Assembly (NCBI RefSeq): GCF_000313135.1
Contig: NW_004457410.1
Span: forward strand, 178,680 to 218,465
DNA: 39,786 nt
Origin: Acanthamoeba castellanii str. Neff
Taxonomy: Eukaryota > Discosea > Longamoebia > Acanthamoebidae
Direction: 5' to 3'
Shown: positions 19,006-29,100 of the stretch, piece by piece
How the letters are laid out: every line of letters begins with the position of its first letter
Position numbering within the stretch: position 1 is the first letter of the stretch
Position numbers and translations under genes: made by a program
Notes under the pieces: model-generated
The model's database searches: none
The model's input: the letters and a program-made list of their open reading frames with translations, nothing else
What the model was told of the DNA's origin: nothing

Positions 19006-19453
19006 CAAGGCAAGCGAGAAAGATGATCCTCCGCTTTGCCTGGTGGACCGATTTTCATCGGCTAGGTGTTAGGCGAAGCACTCTGCAGAGCCCTTAATCG
19101 TGCGGCATCTTGTAGCCCGTGGTCTAACTGGTATGGATACCTATTTTCAGGCCGCTAGCTGGCAAGGCAAGCTAGAAAAGGGTCCTCTTGTTCGTTATTC
19201 GTTGGCCCAACGAGCTGTCGTGCAGGGCTGAATCCTATCCCATCATGAAGCCCGTATTTTTTTAGGGCTTTTGGAGCGATCGCGAGGCCTGCAGCTTTCA
19301 AGGCAAGCGAGAAACGGTCCGCTTGGTCGTGTAGTGCAGATGGCCGCGAATCCCCAGCCAAACTCCGCCTGCTAAAAATCCTGTAAAATTTTAACCTTAT
19401 TATTTCTTATTATTCCTTTCACTCCTGAACTTGCCTTATTTAACACCTCGGAT

Positions 19454-22400
19454 TTATTTAGCCACCAACTTTTTGACCTGGGACTGGTCGGGCAGACTAC
19501 AACGGATAGTGCAGCGGGGGTGAGCGACGTCCGGGAGAAGCAAATGGGTTGTGATCGCTTCGGCCAGCCCGTCGCAACCGTAGGGCAAGTATGCTCTTTT
19601 CGTCCACCTGCCAATTCCACCGGCCAAGTCAGGAATAGAAGAAGAAAGTGCGGTGCAGGACGAACGCTGGGACGTGCCTTGACAGGCACAGGGAGGCCAG
19701 TAAGACGGCGCACTTCGTCCCTCAGCTCTGGATAAGCCTGATGTGATAGACACACAACACGCATCACCATACCGCCATGCACACACACACACATTTGAAA
19801 GAAAGGGCGTGAGGGGAGGAAGGTGGCCGCAGCAGTTTGCTGGCGAGGGGAGAGAGCACGCGCACCTGCGTACGCTGCATGAGGAGGGTGACAACGTGGT
19901 GGCTCGGCACGAAGCCTTTCTCTGCACGACGGGGGGGTCATGAGTCACCAACTCGTGGAGCAGAAAAGGGAAGCAAGCGAACACGGGGAGATGATGCGTC
20001 ATACCGCGCATTTCACGGAGAGTCTTCATGGCCGAGTTGAGGTAGCCGGAGCGGGCAAGGCAGCGCACCATGTACTCGTAGGTGCGCATGTTGGGCTCGA
20101 CCCCTGCTCGGACCGACCCATGATGGGAAAGGCGCCGGGGAGAAAAGGAGAAAGAGGGAAGCAGTCAGCACTGCTCCACGCGCTAGGTTTGAGCGCCGTG
20201 GCCACCTGCCGCCTGCACCAAGTATGGCTTGGGGCGGGAGCGGCGGGTGGGAGAGGGAGGCGCACCGGATTCCTTCATGAGCTGCCACGCGTGCAGGGCT
20301 TTGTCCGGGCGCCGCGTGTCGGCGTAGAGTTGGACGAGGCATGTGTAGGTCACCACGTCAGGCGTGAAGCGCTCCCCGAACGCCCACAGATCGCCGCCAT
20401 CACCACGGCGCCCCATGTCGTCCGAGTCCGACACGGGGCCTGGTGGGGACTGGCCGGCGCTGTGGTCCACAACGGCGGTGGCGGCGCCCTGGCTTGCCAC
20501 CACCACCGGCGCCGCACTTGCAGCGGAGAGGGGCCGGGGAGGGAGGAAAGCCGCATCGAACAAGGCCTCCACCGAACGGATCCGGTGAGCGTGCGCGTAG
20601 AGCGAGAGCAATGTGTTGGCAGTGTAGCGATCAGCCTGCTGCCCTATCTGCTTCATCTGTGTATGATGACCGATCAATCCACCAGTGTCGTCAGCAACAG
20701 CATGATGATGATGATGATGATGATGATGATATGATAATGCAGAGGCTGCAGTTGTACCCCCCGTCGCATCGCCTATCACCCTTCCACCAGTCGGTGCTGC
20801 AGGGAGGGTCGGGGAGGGCGGGGCGTGGCGGGGCGGGGGCGTACGGTGTGGATGATGCGAGCGGCGGTGGCAATGGTTGTGGTGCGGGTGAGCGAGTCGG
20901 CATGAGGTTGGGCAGAGGCGTAGGCCGACAGCAACGAGTTCCAGAAGCGTGTGGCCTCGGGTTTGGCTGGACGACAACGTCGGTTGGGTTGCGTTCCACC
21001 GCCAAGTGTGAGCCAGGCACGAGCTTGATCAAGTCTCAAGTGAGTTGGAGGGGGAATTGGGGGGGGACCGCACCCACAAGCATGCCGCTGTCGTTCATGC
21101 TCTTGAACACGATCTCGGCCATCTTGACGTCGCCGTTCCTGGAGCTGGCATGGAGTAGCGCGGAATAGGTAACCTGCGTACGTGTGTGTGTCGTGTGTGT
21201 CGTGTGTGTCGTGTGTGTCGTGTGTGTCGTGTGTGTCGTGTGTGTCGTGTGTGTCGTGTGTGTCGTGTGTGTCGTGTGTGTCGTGTGTGTCGTGTGTGTC
21301 GTGTGTGTCGTGTGTGTCGTGTGTGTCGTGTGTGTAAAAAATATGTACATATATATTTATATGGGGAACGGAGCCGGATGAGATAAAGGGGAGGCAGGCT
21401 AGGCTAGGCTTTGCTTGGTGGTTGTTCCGTTTCGTTTTCGTGGTTTGCCGTGGGTGGGGGGGGGTACCTCGTCTGGCCTGAACCCGGCCGCTTTCATCCG
21501 CTCGAGATTGAGGAAAGCCTCGGCGTAGTAGTCTGGCCACGACGTCAAACCCCCCCCCATCCGCACGACGACCGTGAGCAGGGGTGGTGGGTGGTGCAGG
21601 GAGGAAGGGGGGAGAGTAAGAGCACCGCGCCGTTGGGCACACGCGCCGATCTGAGCGTTGTAGGTGACCTCGGTCGGGCTCAGCTGCAGGAGCTGCATCT
21701 CTTCCATCACATTGCGCGCCCTTTCCACCTGCCCTTTCTGTGGGTGTGGGTGTGGGTGTGGGTGGGGTGCGGGTGCGCGCACGCGGGCGACAACAACAAA
21801 CAAACAAACAAACAAACAAAAAAGCGGTGAGGGAAGGGGCCGTGCTGCACGGAGGCACCGCCCCCGCGCGGGGGGGGAGGAAAGAGGGGGGAGCGGGCTG
21901 GGGGGAGGAGGGGGTTTGAAGGGGGGGCAATGCGAAATGACGCCATGCGTGCATGCACGCGGGCATTACCTGAGCGCAGGCAGTGATCATGAGCGTGAAG
22001 GTGACTTCGTCGGGCTCGATGGCTTCTCGTTGGCGCATGTGGTCGAACGTGTCCCACGCCCTGTCCACGTTGTCCGCCAGGAGGCAGCCGTGGATGAGAG
22101 ACGTGTAGATTACCTGCCCTCCCCCGCCCCCGACCCCGCCCAAGACCCCGCCAACAACGAGGACGATCAGCTGCTGGTGCTGGTGCTGCTGCTGGTGCTG
22201 CTGCTGGTGGTGGTGGCGCTGGGGGGGGGTTCACAAAGGACTGCTCTGATGGGAGGGATTGGGGAGGGGGGGATGGCGCATGGCAGTCAGTCGCACCACA
22301 TTGGGGCGGATGGAGGCCTCCTTGAGCCTCTCGAGCACTTGGAAGGCGTCCTGGAGCTGCCCGGCCCGCGTGTAGGCCTGCGCGAGGGCCGTGTAGGTCC

Positions 22401-24070
22401 AGATATTCGGCTCCAGCCCCTCTGTCATACGCCTCCGAGCGTCGAGGTCAGGTTCATGCCAACGTTGGTGCGGTCGTGGTGGTGGCTGGTGGTGGCTGGT
22501 GGTGGCTGGTGGTGGTGGTGGTGATGGTGGCTGGTGGTGGCTGGTGGTGGCTGGTGGTGGCTGGTGGTGGCTGGTGGTGGCTGGTGGTGGCTGGTGGTGG
22601 CTGGTGGTGGCTGGTGGTGGCTGGTGGTGGCTGGTGGTGGCTGGTGGTGGCTGGTGGTGGCTGGTGGTGGTGGTGGTGGTGATGGTGGTGATGGTGGTGG
22701 TGATGGTGGTGGTGGTGGTAATGGTGATGGTGATCATGGTGGCTGGTGGCTGGTGGCTGGTGGTGGCTGGTGGTGGCTGGGCGTGGTGGTGGCGTAGCGC
22801 GGACCTTCTGTCATGCGGGCTAGGTAGCGCTCGGCCGCGTGTGGGTCCTTGTTCTTGGCGCAGGCCACCACCATGGACGTGTAGATCTCCACGTTGGGCA
22901 CAATGCCGTGTCGCTGTCCTCCGCCAGACCGCCCCGCCCCCACCCAATCGTGAGATGAGACGCGTCGGCCAGAAACGCGCGCCCGCGTGGGTGGCAAGCG
23001 GCTGCTGGGGGGCGGGGGCGGTACCAGCATGTTCTCGAAAGTGCGTTCGATGGGGGCGAGACCCATTCGTTCAGCCTGGGCACGGATCAGGAGGTTGTAC
23101 CGCTTCGCGGTCCGCACGTGCCGCCGAAAGAGCTTGTCCTCGTCGACCTCGGCCAGCTTGAGCTCTTCCTTCTTCGAGACCTGCAGGAGGACAGCAGCCC
23201 GGGGCATGCCACACGACACGACACGCACGACACACAACATTGCACGCACGAGCCACACGACGTTACGTACGGTTGAGTGGGCACCGGCACGGATAAGAAA
23301 AGGGGGGGGCATGGGGTTGTGTGTCGGCATTCGCCCGAGGAGCACGAAAGCGCGCCCACCTTACCACGCCAGCCGCCAGCCACCACCACCACCAGCAGCA
23401 GCACCAGCAGCAGCGCCGCCGCCGCCGCCAGCCAGCCAGCCAGGGAGAGGGGATGAGAAGGGAGGCGCGCACCATGGGGGACTGGGAGGGGAGCATGAGG
23501 ATGTCAAAGAACCGGTCGGCGTCCGCCTTGGCGTCCACGAGTCCGTGACTGGAGCTCCCCGCCGCCGCCGCCGCCGCCGGTGGCCACTCTCCTCCACCTC
23601 CTCCTCCTCCTCCTCCTCCCTGACGCTGCTGTTGGGTGAGCTGCCCGCTCCGGGTGGCCGTCGGCACCTTCCCCTGCTGCTGCTGCTGCCTTTCTTTTCC
23701 TCTTCCGCCGCCGCCTCCTCGCGAACCTCCGCCCCGGCTTCCGCCACCGCCACCGCCGGCCACGAGGGCGATGCCCTGCCGCCGTGACTGCCGCAGCAGG
23801 CCGCAGCTCCCGAGAGGCAACAGGGGCGTGCGGCTGCTGCTGCTGCTGCCGCCGGTGCGGTGGTGGTGGAGAAAAAAGGCGAGAAGTGGCCGAGGCGGAG
23901 GAGGAGGAGGAGGGCACAACGGAACCACCACCACCAGCAGCAGCAGGTGGTGGTGGTAAGGAGGAGATGAGCCGGCCCGCGGAGGCGGCGGCGGAAGAAG
24001 TGCTGCCTCCGGGCGAGGAACGGGTGAAGAGCAGCCGCCGCTGCTGAAGTGGTCTCAGTCGCGCCCACAT
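19454..24070 (-). CDS. Mitochondrial-type pentatricopeptide repeat (PPR) protein
   Basis: PPR proteins bind organellar RNA, one 35-residue helical pair per base. The N-terminus MWARLRPLQQRRLLFTRSS is basic and Ser/Ala-rich, a mitochondrial presequence, followed by a long Pro/Ser/Gly-rich linker. PPR motifs by descending position: FRRHVRTAKRYNLLIRAQ (23150s), NVEIYTSMVVACAKNKDP (22890s), NIWTYTALAQAYTRAGQ (22400s), VIYTSLIHGCLLADNVDRA (22110s) with VTFTLMITACAQ, TEVTYNAQIGACAQ (21680s), EAFLNLERMKAAGFRPDE (21520s), VTYSALLHASSRNGDVKMA (21170s), RFWNSLLSAYASAQPHA (20950s), YTANTLLSLYAHAHRI (20620s), VVTYTCLVQLYADTRRPDK (20360s), TYEYMVRCLARSGYLNS (20080s). That is about ten to eleven repeats. 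I see no E/DYW domain at the C-terminus; the last exon appears to end KKLVAK and TAA at 19454. Introns contain several large simple repeats. Exact exon limits near the C-terminus and in the linker are uncertain. Confidence 0.88.
20702..20731. repeat. (ATG)n trinucleotide repeat in a PPR-gene intron
   Basis: About ten ATG triplets lie between two PPR exons, continuing as ATATGATAATG. Confidence 0.85.
21184..21334. repeat. Minisatellite (GTGTGTGTC)n in a PPR-gene intron
   Basis: About 16 nearly perfect copies of the 9-bp unit GTGTGTGTC, the reverse complement of the array at 8348-8439. In the sense strand the array runs directly into ACGTACGCAG, the acceptor of the exon encoding VTYSALLHASS. 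Confidence 0.95.
22475..22800. repeat. Compound (CTGGTGGTGG)n / GGT-rich array in a PPR-gene intron
   Basis: The array fills nearly the whole intron between the exons encoding the VEIYTSM and NIWTYTAL motifs. A regular 10-bp unit CTGGTGGTGG (about 22480-22672) passes into GGTGATGGTGGT-type degenerate repeats (22673-22740) and a second TGGCTGGTGG stretch up to about 22790. The plus strand is almost free of C. Confidence 0.93.
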
Positions 24071-24634
24071 TCGTGTGTGTGTGTGCGCCTGCCTTGCCTC
24101 CGGACGAATCTTTCTTCTTGGATTTTGTTTGTTACGGTTTCTTCACGTTCGGTTTCTTTTCATTTCTTTTGTTCTTTTGTTCTTTTGTTCTTTGTGGGGA
24201 TTTCTGGGGTTCTTTTGTTCTTTGTGGGGGGGTGCGCGGCCAAAGGAAACGGTGTGGGGGAGTGGGAAATGTATTTGTACGGAGCAAGGGGGGGGGGCGG
24301 GTTCAGGTGTGCACACAACGCGGGGCCAACGACGACAACTGTACGTCACGGGGAGCCGCGACGGAAAGGGAACAGCGAGAAGGGAAACAAAGAGAGACAG
24401 GTGGAGGTGGAGGTGGAGGTTGATGTTGTCGTTAGCCCTACTTGGTAGGCCAGGGAAGGCGGCGCCTCGAGGGGGAGAAGAGGCGAGCGCGGTCCGGTCG
24501 CCGCCGCCGGGCACCACCACGGGAGGGTCCCCTCTGGAGGGCCGAGAGCTCTCCTCTCGGTGGAGGTGGGGCGAGGGAGCCGCACGGCGCCGCCGGGTGT
24601 CCGGGCCACGGGGGCAGCAGCGGCTAAGCTGCCG
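24071..24634. other. Intergenic region: eRF1 3' flank and PPR promoter
   Basis: 564 bp lie between the eRF1 stop and the PPR start, both on the minus strand. There is a T-rich block near 24105-24220 with repeated TTCTTTTG (AC/A-rich in sense) and a short GGAGGT tandem at 24402-24420. Frames crossing it have no family resemblance and I see no gene. Confidence 0.6.
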
Positions 24635-25963
24635 CTAGAGGTAGAAGTCGTCTTCGTCTTCGGCGTCGGCCTCCTCGGCGGCTTCGATGATGTCAAAGTC
24701 CACCTTGTAGCGGAGGATGCCGCCCACGCCGCCAAAGCCCTTGACGAACTGGGAGCCCTCCTGGGACTTGTTGGTGATAAACTCGAGCGTGCAGCCAAAC
24801 TCCTTGTAGTGGTCGGCGAACCACTCGATGAGGGGCTCCTGCGAGAGGACCTCGAGGTCGCCGCCGTCGGTGTCCTTGAAGTTGGAGGCGACGCTGGTCT
24901 GTTCCTTGTTGAGGTAGATGGTCTTCTCGGTGCCGTCGCGCGGGTTCTTGAGGCGGTAGCGCACGTGATCGAGGCTCTCGTAGACGATGAGGGTCTCGAC
25001 GGCGCCCAGCTCGAGGGCCTGGAGGGTCTCCTTGACGCCGATGCAGTACTTGCCGGTGTCGCGGGCCAGCTGCTCCATGAACTTGGTGAGCAGCTTCTTC
25101 TCCTGCACGAACTTGACGTTCTGCAGGCCCTCGGCGGCGAGCTCGATGGCCTGGTTGAAACCGTTGTCGCCGCCGTAGGAGACGTCGATGATCTGGAGCA
25201 GGATCTCCTTGAGCCGCGGGTCGAACAGGTCCGAGGCGGCCAGATCGTTCTTGAAATCGGCCAGACCGGCCAGCACGAGACCGGCGATGTTGGGGCGGTC
25301 GTTGGTGATGAAGAACTGCGTCGCGAGCTCGGCCACCTTGCGCAGATAGTTGTGTCGCTTCTCCAGACGCAGACGCGCGAATCGCAGGGCCGACTGACCA
25401 CCGCGGCCGTGCTTCTTGGGCAGATCGACCGTGAGCCGGTGGATCACATCGCGCGTGTTGCCGCTCAGCGTGGCGAACAGCGACCCGCTGCCGTCCATCA
25501 CGATGAAGCCGAACTTGGCATCTGACTCGAGCAGCTCGCGCAGGGGCTCCGTGTGGAACTTGTTGTCACACAAGTACAGACTCGTGTTGATGGGCTTGAA
25601 CGGAATGAGATCGATGTTGACCTTCTTCTCCTTGCCCTCGTCGGTGATGATGGTGCCGCAGTAGATCACCAGCCCGTTGTCCGGCACCTTGGAGAATAGC
25701 TTCAGCCTCTGCTGGGTCGAGGTGATGGCTCCCAGCACCGACAGCCGATTGACTCGGCTCTTGATGTTCGACGCCGTGCCGTACTCGTCGCCCAACATCT
25801 TGGTGGCGCGCGAGATCTGATCCTTGGGCGGCAGGATGAGCGAAATCATGCTCGTACCGTTACCACGCGCCGCCTCCAGCGATGCGATGAGCTTCTTGAT
25901 CCTCCATTGCTCGATGTTTTTCTCGTGCTCATCCAGTGCTTCGGCGGCGGACTTCTTCGACAT
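24635..25963 (-). CDS. ETF1: Eukaryotic peptide chain release factor 1 (eRF1), single exon
   Basis: eRF1 reads all three stop codons in the ribosomal A site and triggers peptide release, together with eRF3. It is a single 442-codon frame from [20 protein letters not shown] to EDEDDFYL and TAG; the human protein is 437 residues. Domain 1: [20 protein letters not shown] with the NIKS decoding loop, and YLCDNKF, the YxCxxxF motif. Domain 2: [18 protein letters not shown] with the GGQ peptidyl-release loop. Domain 3: binds eRF3, with an acidic tail. Both decoding motifs are the omnipotent form, in line with the TAA, TAG and TGA stops used by neighbouring genes. The frame stays open upstream to 26032, but 25963 matches the family's start. 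There are no introns, unlike nearly every gene around it. It is followed upstream by the SHK kinase, about 220 bp away on the same strand. Confidence 0.98.
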   Translation of the reverse strand: MSKKSAAEALDEHEKNIEQWRIKKLIASLEAARGNGTSMISLILPPKDQISRATKMLGDEYGTASNIKSRVNRLSVLGAITSTQQRLKLFSKVPDNGLVIYCGTIITDEGKEKKVNIDLIPFKPINTSLYLCDNKFHTEPLRELLESDAKFGFIVMDGSGSLFATLSGNTRDVIHRLTVDLPKKHGRGGQSALRFARLRLEKRHNYLRKVAELATQFFITNDRPNIAGLVLAGLADFKNDLAASDLFDPRLKEILLQIIDVSYGGDNGFNQAIELAAEGLQNVKFVQEKKLLTKFMEQLARDTGKYCIGVKETLQALELGAVETLIVYESLDHVRYRLKNPRDGTEKTIYLNKEQTSVASNFKDTDGGDLEVLSQEPLIEWFADHYKEFGCTLEFITNKSQEGSQFVKGFGGVGGILRYKVDFDIIEAAEEADAEDEDDFYL

Positions 25964-26184
25964 GATGAGGGGTCGTCGGTGTCGGAACGCACAGGGGGGC
26001 AGGAGGCCTTCTGAGACTGTTGAATCGAACAAAAAAAAAAAAAGAAGCGCGCCTTCCTGAGCGCCCGTTCCTGGTTTCTTCCTCCGTGGCTATCACCATC
26101 ATTCCAGAAATTCTCGGGGCGAAAAGGAGCCTGTCTTCCCAACGGTTGGCGGTGCCTTTCTGCTGCTGGCGAGTGTACTCTTCT

Positions 26185-29100
26185 TTAGAGGTGGGGCTGC
26201 GCGTAGCCGCCGTCGCTCGGCACGGCCGCTGCGTGTCTGGGTGGGTGCTTCTTCTTGGCGCCCGCTCCTTTCTTCTCCTTTTTCTCCTTTTTCTCCTTCT
26301 TGAGGGGCACCGGTGTGGTCGCCGCGCTGGCAGCGGTGGTCGTGGAGAAGTTGGAGTAGAGGTTGACCCGCTCTCCCTCCTCGATCTGCACCAGCAGCTG
26401 GCTGTACTTGGAACCCGTGAACGGGGTCTGATGGTCGTGTGGTGGCCACGCAAGTGGTGTGTCAGTCTCTCAGGGCACCCGGAGCGGGTGTGGATGGGGC
26501 GAGGGCGAAAGGGTACCTTAAGGCTGAGCTCGGCCTTGTAGTGCTTCACGAGCTTCCGCAGCGAGGGGAAGCTCTTATCTTCCGTGAGCCAATATGCCTT
26601 GCCCGGGGCGTGGCTGCGCGCGTTTGTAACGAGAGCATGCCTTATTAGTGTGTGTGTATGTGTGTGTGTGTGCCCGCGCGCGCGCCACAGGCTGCATACG
26701 CGGCTTCGCGCACGGGATAGATGGGCGCGGCACCTCACGCGGTAGTTCTGTAGGTTGTCTCTCGAGGTGAGTGTGGTGATGGTGAAGAAGCCCGGGTGCT
26801 GTGCGCTGAACCGAATTAGATAAGTTCCTGTTGTTGTTGTTGGTGTGCCACGAACGCGCGGGGGTCAGCCAACGAACGAAGTGCGCGGTCTCTCCATGCA
26901 GCGCGTACCGACAGATTTGCCGGCGAACACAATGCCCATCTGGTCTGACGTGGCATCGCCATAGAATCCCCTGCAGCACGAAGGAAGGAAGCGGATTCAT
27001 GGAGGTGAGGCCTCCATGCATGTAGTCTGCTGACACTCAAAAAAATCCAAACGGCAAGCGTTTGAAGGATGTACTTGATCTTAATGGTGGAAACCACGTT
27101 CTGGAGGAGCTTCTTGCCCTTGGCGAACGGACCGAACCACTCCAGGATGGCGCTGAACCTCTCGAGCGTCACGACGTCCTCGTTTTCTGTGCGCATAGAG
27201 AGAGAGAGAGAGGCAGGCAAGCACAGGGCCGGTCCATGAGTTTGGTCAGTCACCTCACCACCTCACTGCAGTGAGGTGAGGACAGGAGCTTCAGCCCCCT
27301 CCCCCCTCCCCAGAGCATGGGTGGCGCCAGTTCAATGGCTGGGTGCGTACCTGGCACGAGGACCATGCGCAGGGCCTTCCAATAAATATCCTTCTCCACG
27401 TCGACCCCTATCTCGCACCATTGCGCGAGAACTCGGGCGAACTGTTTCCACTCCACAGCGTAGAGCAGCTCGCCCTGACGACGCACCGAAACGAAACGGA
27501 GGTGAGCAGCACCACGGCCAACTAACGCGCATCGTCTCACGCACGTCCACTAATAAAAATAATATATAAAATAAAAATAGGAGGCAAGGATAAACTCACG
27601 AACCTTGACGCAGAAGCACTCCTTCCAGAACGTTCGCGCCAGGGAGTTGGCCTCACTGATGGTTTCATCCAGCACGACTGCGCCACACGGGTGGCGCCAC
27701 CGTAGGCATGATTGGGGGGGGGGGGAGAGGAGGAGAGAAAGAGGGGTGAGACCCTTGCGTATGGCGCACGGGTTGGAAAAAGGAGGAGCGGGGGGGGGGG
27801 CACTATTATCGCACCTTCGTCCAATATTCGCGAGTCGAGAATGTCCTGGAAGCTGGGCCGAGCAGCTGGATCGGGAGCCCAGCACTGTTCGACGAGGCGG
27901 CGCAGCTTGGGCGGGCAATCGCCAGGAATCTGAAGGGCGTGTTTTGTCACGTGAGTGAGGTGAGCCCACACACGCCTCAGCCCGCGGACGCCAGCGCTGA
28001 AACGAAGCCCAGAACGGAGTGGAAGATGAAGCGGCGGGAGAAAGTGCCTGGAGACGTTTCTTCTCCTCGACCACGTGCGAGTAGAGCTGGGCGAGGCCGG
28101 CAGGTCCGGAGCGGAGCTTCTCGTCGGAGTAGGGGATCTTCTGCGTGATCAACTCCCACCTGCCACACACGCACGCACGAGTGAGCCGCAGCTGGTGAGG
28201 GAGGTGGCTTGCATGCCGCTGTAGGGGGGAGGGGGGAGAGGGCCACGCACAGAATGATGGCGAACGCGTAGACGTCTGATTTCGAGTCAAAGTCCTCTCC
28301 GTCAAGCACCTCAGGGCTGTTGGCAGGTGTGCCGAAAGAGTTAGCTCGTGCCACCATGACGCCGGGGCGCGCCGTGCGTGCGTGCTGGGTGTGTGGCGTG
28401 CATGCGTGTACCTCATGTAATAGGGGGTACCCCCAACTCCCTTCCGGTCCTTCAGTCCGTAGACCTTGGCAAGCCCGAAATCTGAAGAGGCAGAGGCAAG
28501 GGCCAAACCCCACCGGTGGTCAGCGTGGTCGACAATGTTGGTTGGGGGGGGGACACTGCAAGTACTGTACTAAATGCAGCACACATCTCCGTTTCATGAC
28601 CACGCACGTACCGGCCACCTTCGTCACGAAGTTGGCATCCACCAATAAGTTCGCGGTCTTCAGGTCGAGATGAAGAATCGGGTTGGGTTTGTTGAGGTGA
28701 AGGTAGTTCAGGCCGAGGGCACAGTCCTTGGCTATTTCACATACGAGGCGACGAGAGCACCCGGATTGGTGGTGGAATGTGAGTGTGCCACACTGTCAGC
28801 CACCGGCACGGAGCACACGAGCGGCAGGTATTTCTGGAGAGAGAGAGAGAGAGTAGCGACAGCGTACCGATCTTCATGCGCTGCTTGAATGGCAGCTTCA
28901 GTTTTTTCTTGTGGAGGATGTCGAATACCGACCCATTCTCCATGAGCTCCGTCACCATAAGCAGCTCGTCGACCTCTTGGTCGATGCACACCCCCATGAG
29001 CAGAAGCACGTTCGGGTGCAGGAGCTTACTGTGTAGTCAGAAGGCGTGGCGTAAGCTCAGGAGGGCTTCATCCGGAGGACCCGGGGGATCAACAGCGGGG

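Larger units (their letters stand above)
16807..19392. mobile_element. Putative non-autonomous terminal-inverted-repeat element, about 2.6 kb
   Basis: The left end (TTTTACAGGA at 16811, then CGCAGGCGGAGTT) is matched in inverse orientation at 19344-19388. Similarity continues for more than 150 bases, including a near-perfect block of about 50 bases around TTGAAAGCTGCAGGCCTCGC (16900s on the left, 19270-19310 on the right). TTAA occurs at the left boundary and two bases away from the right one, so a TTAA target duplication is possible but not proven. The interior has visibly lower GC than the flanks, no simple-sequence arrays and no long frame, so no transposase is encoded. It carries repeat units related to its ends, plus a nested smaller element at 18603-19005. 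It lies between two convergent genes, a benign insertion place. The superfamily is unresolved; a degraded or foldback-type element is the alternative. Confidence 0.6.

Noticed and set aside
21184..21334. Regular repeats as a CRISPR array
   Set aside because: Units of 9 bp follow one another without spacers, and the window is eukaryotic.
20776..22143. Minus-strand frame of 455 codons crossing several PPR exons
   Set aside because: Only part of it is in the PPR reading frame; the middle is the GTGTGTGTC array and intron sequence.
24346..25401. Minus-strand 351-codon frame inside eRF1
   Set aside because: It is a shifted frame of eRF1, rich in Ser/Arg/Pro as expected from a GC-rich third position, with no family resemblance.
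26651..26690. GT/GC dinucleotide runs as Z-DNA or regulatory element
   Set aside because: Short alternating runs occur in most introns here; nothing sets this one apart.
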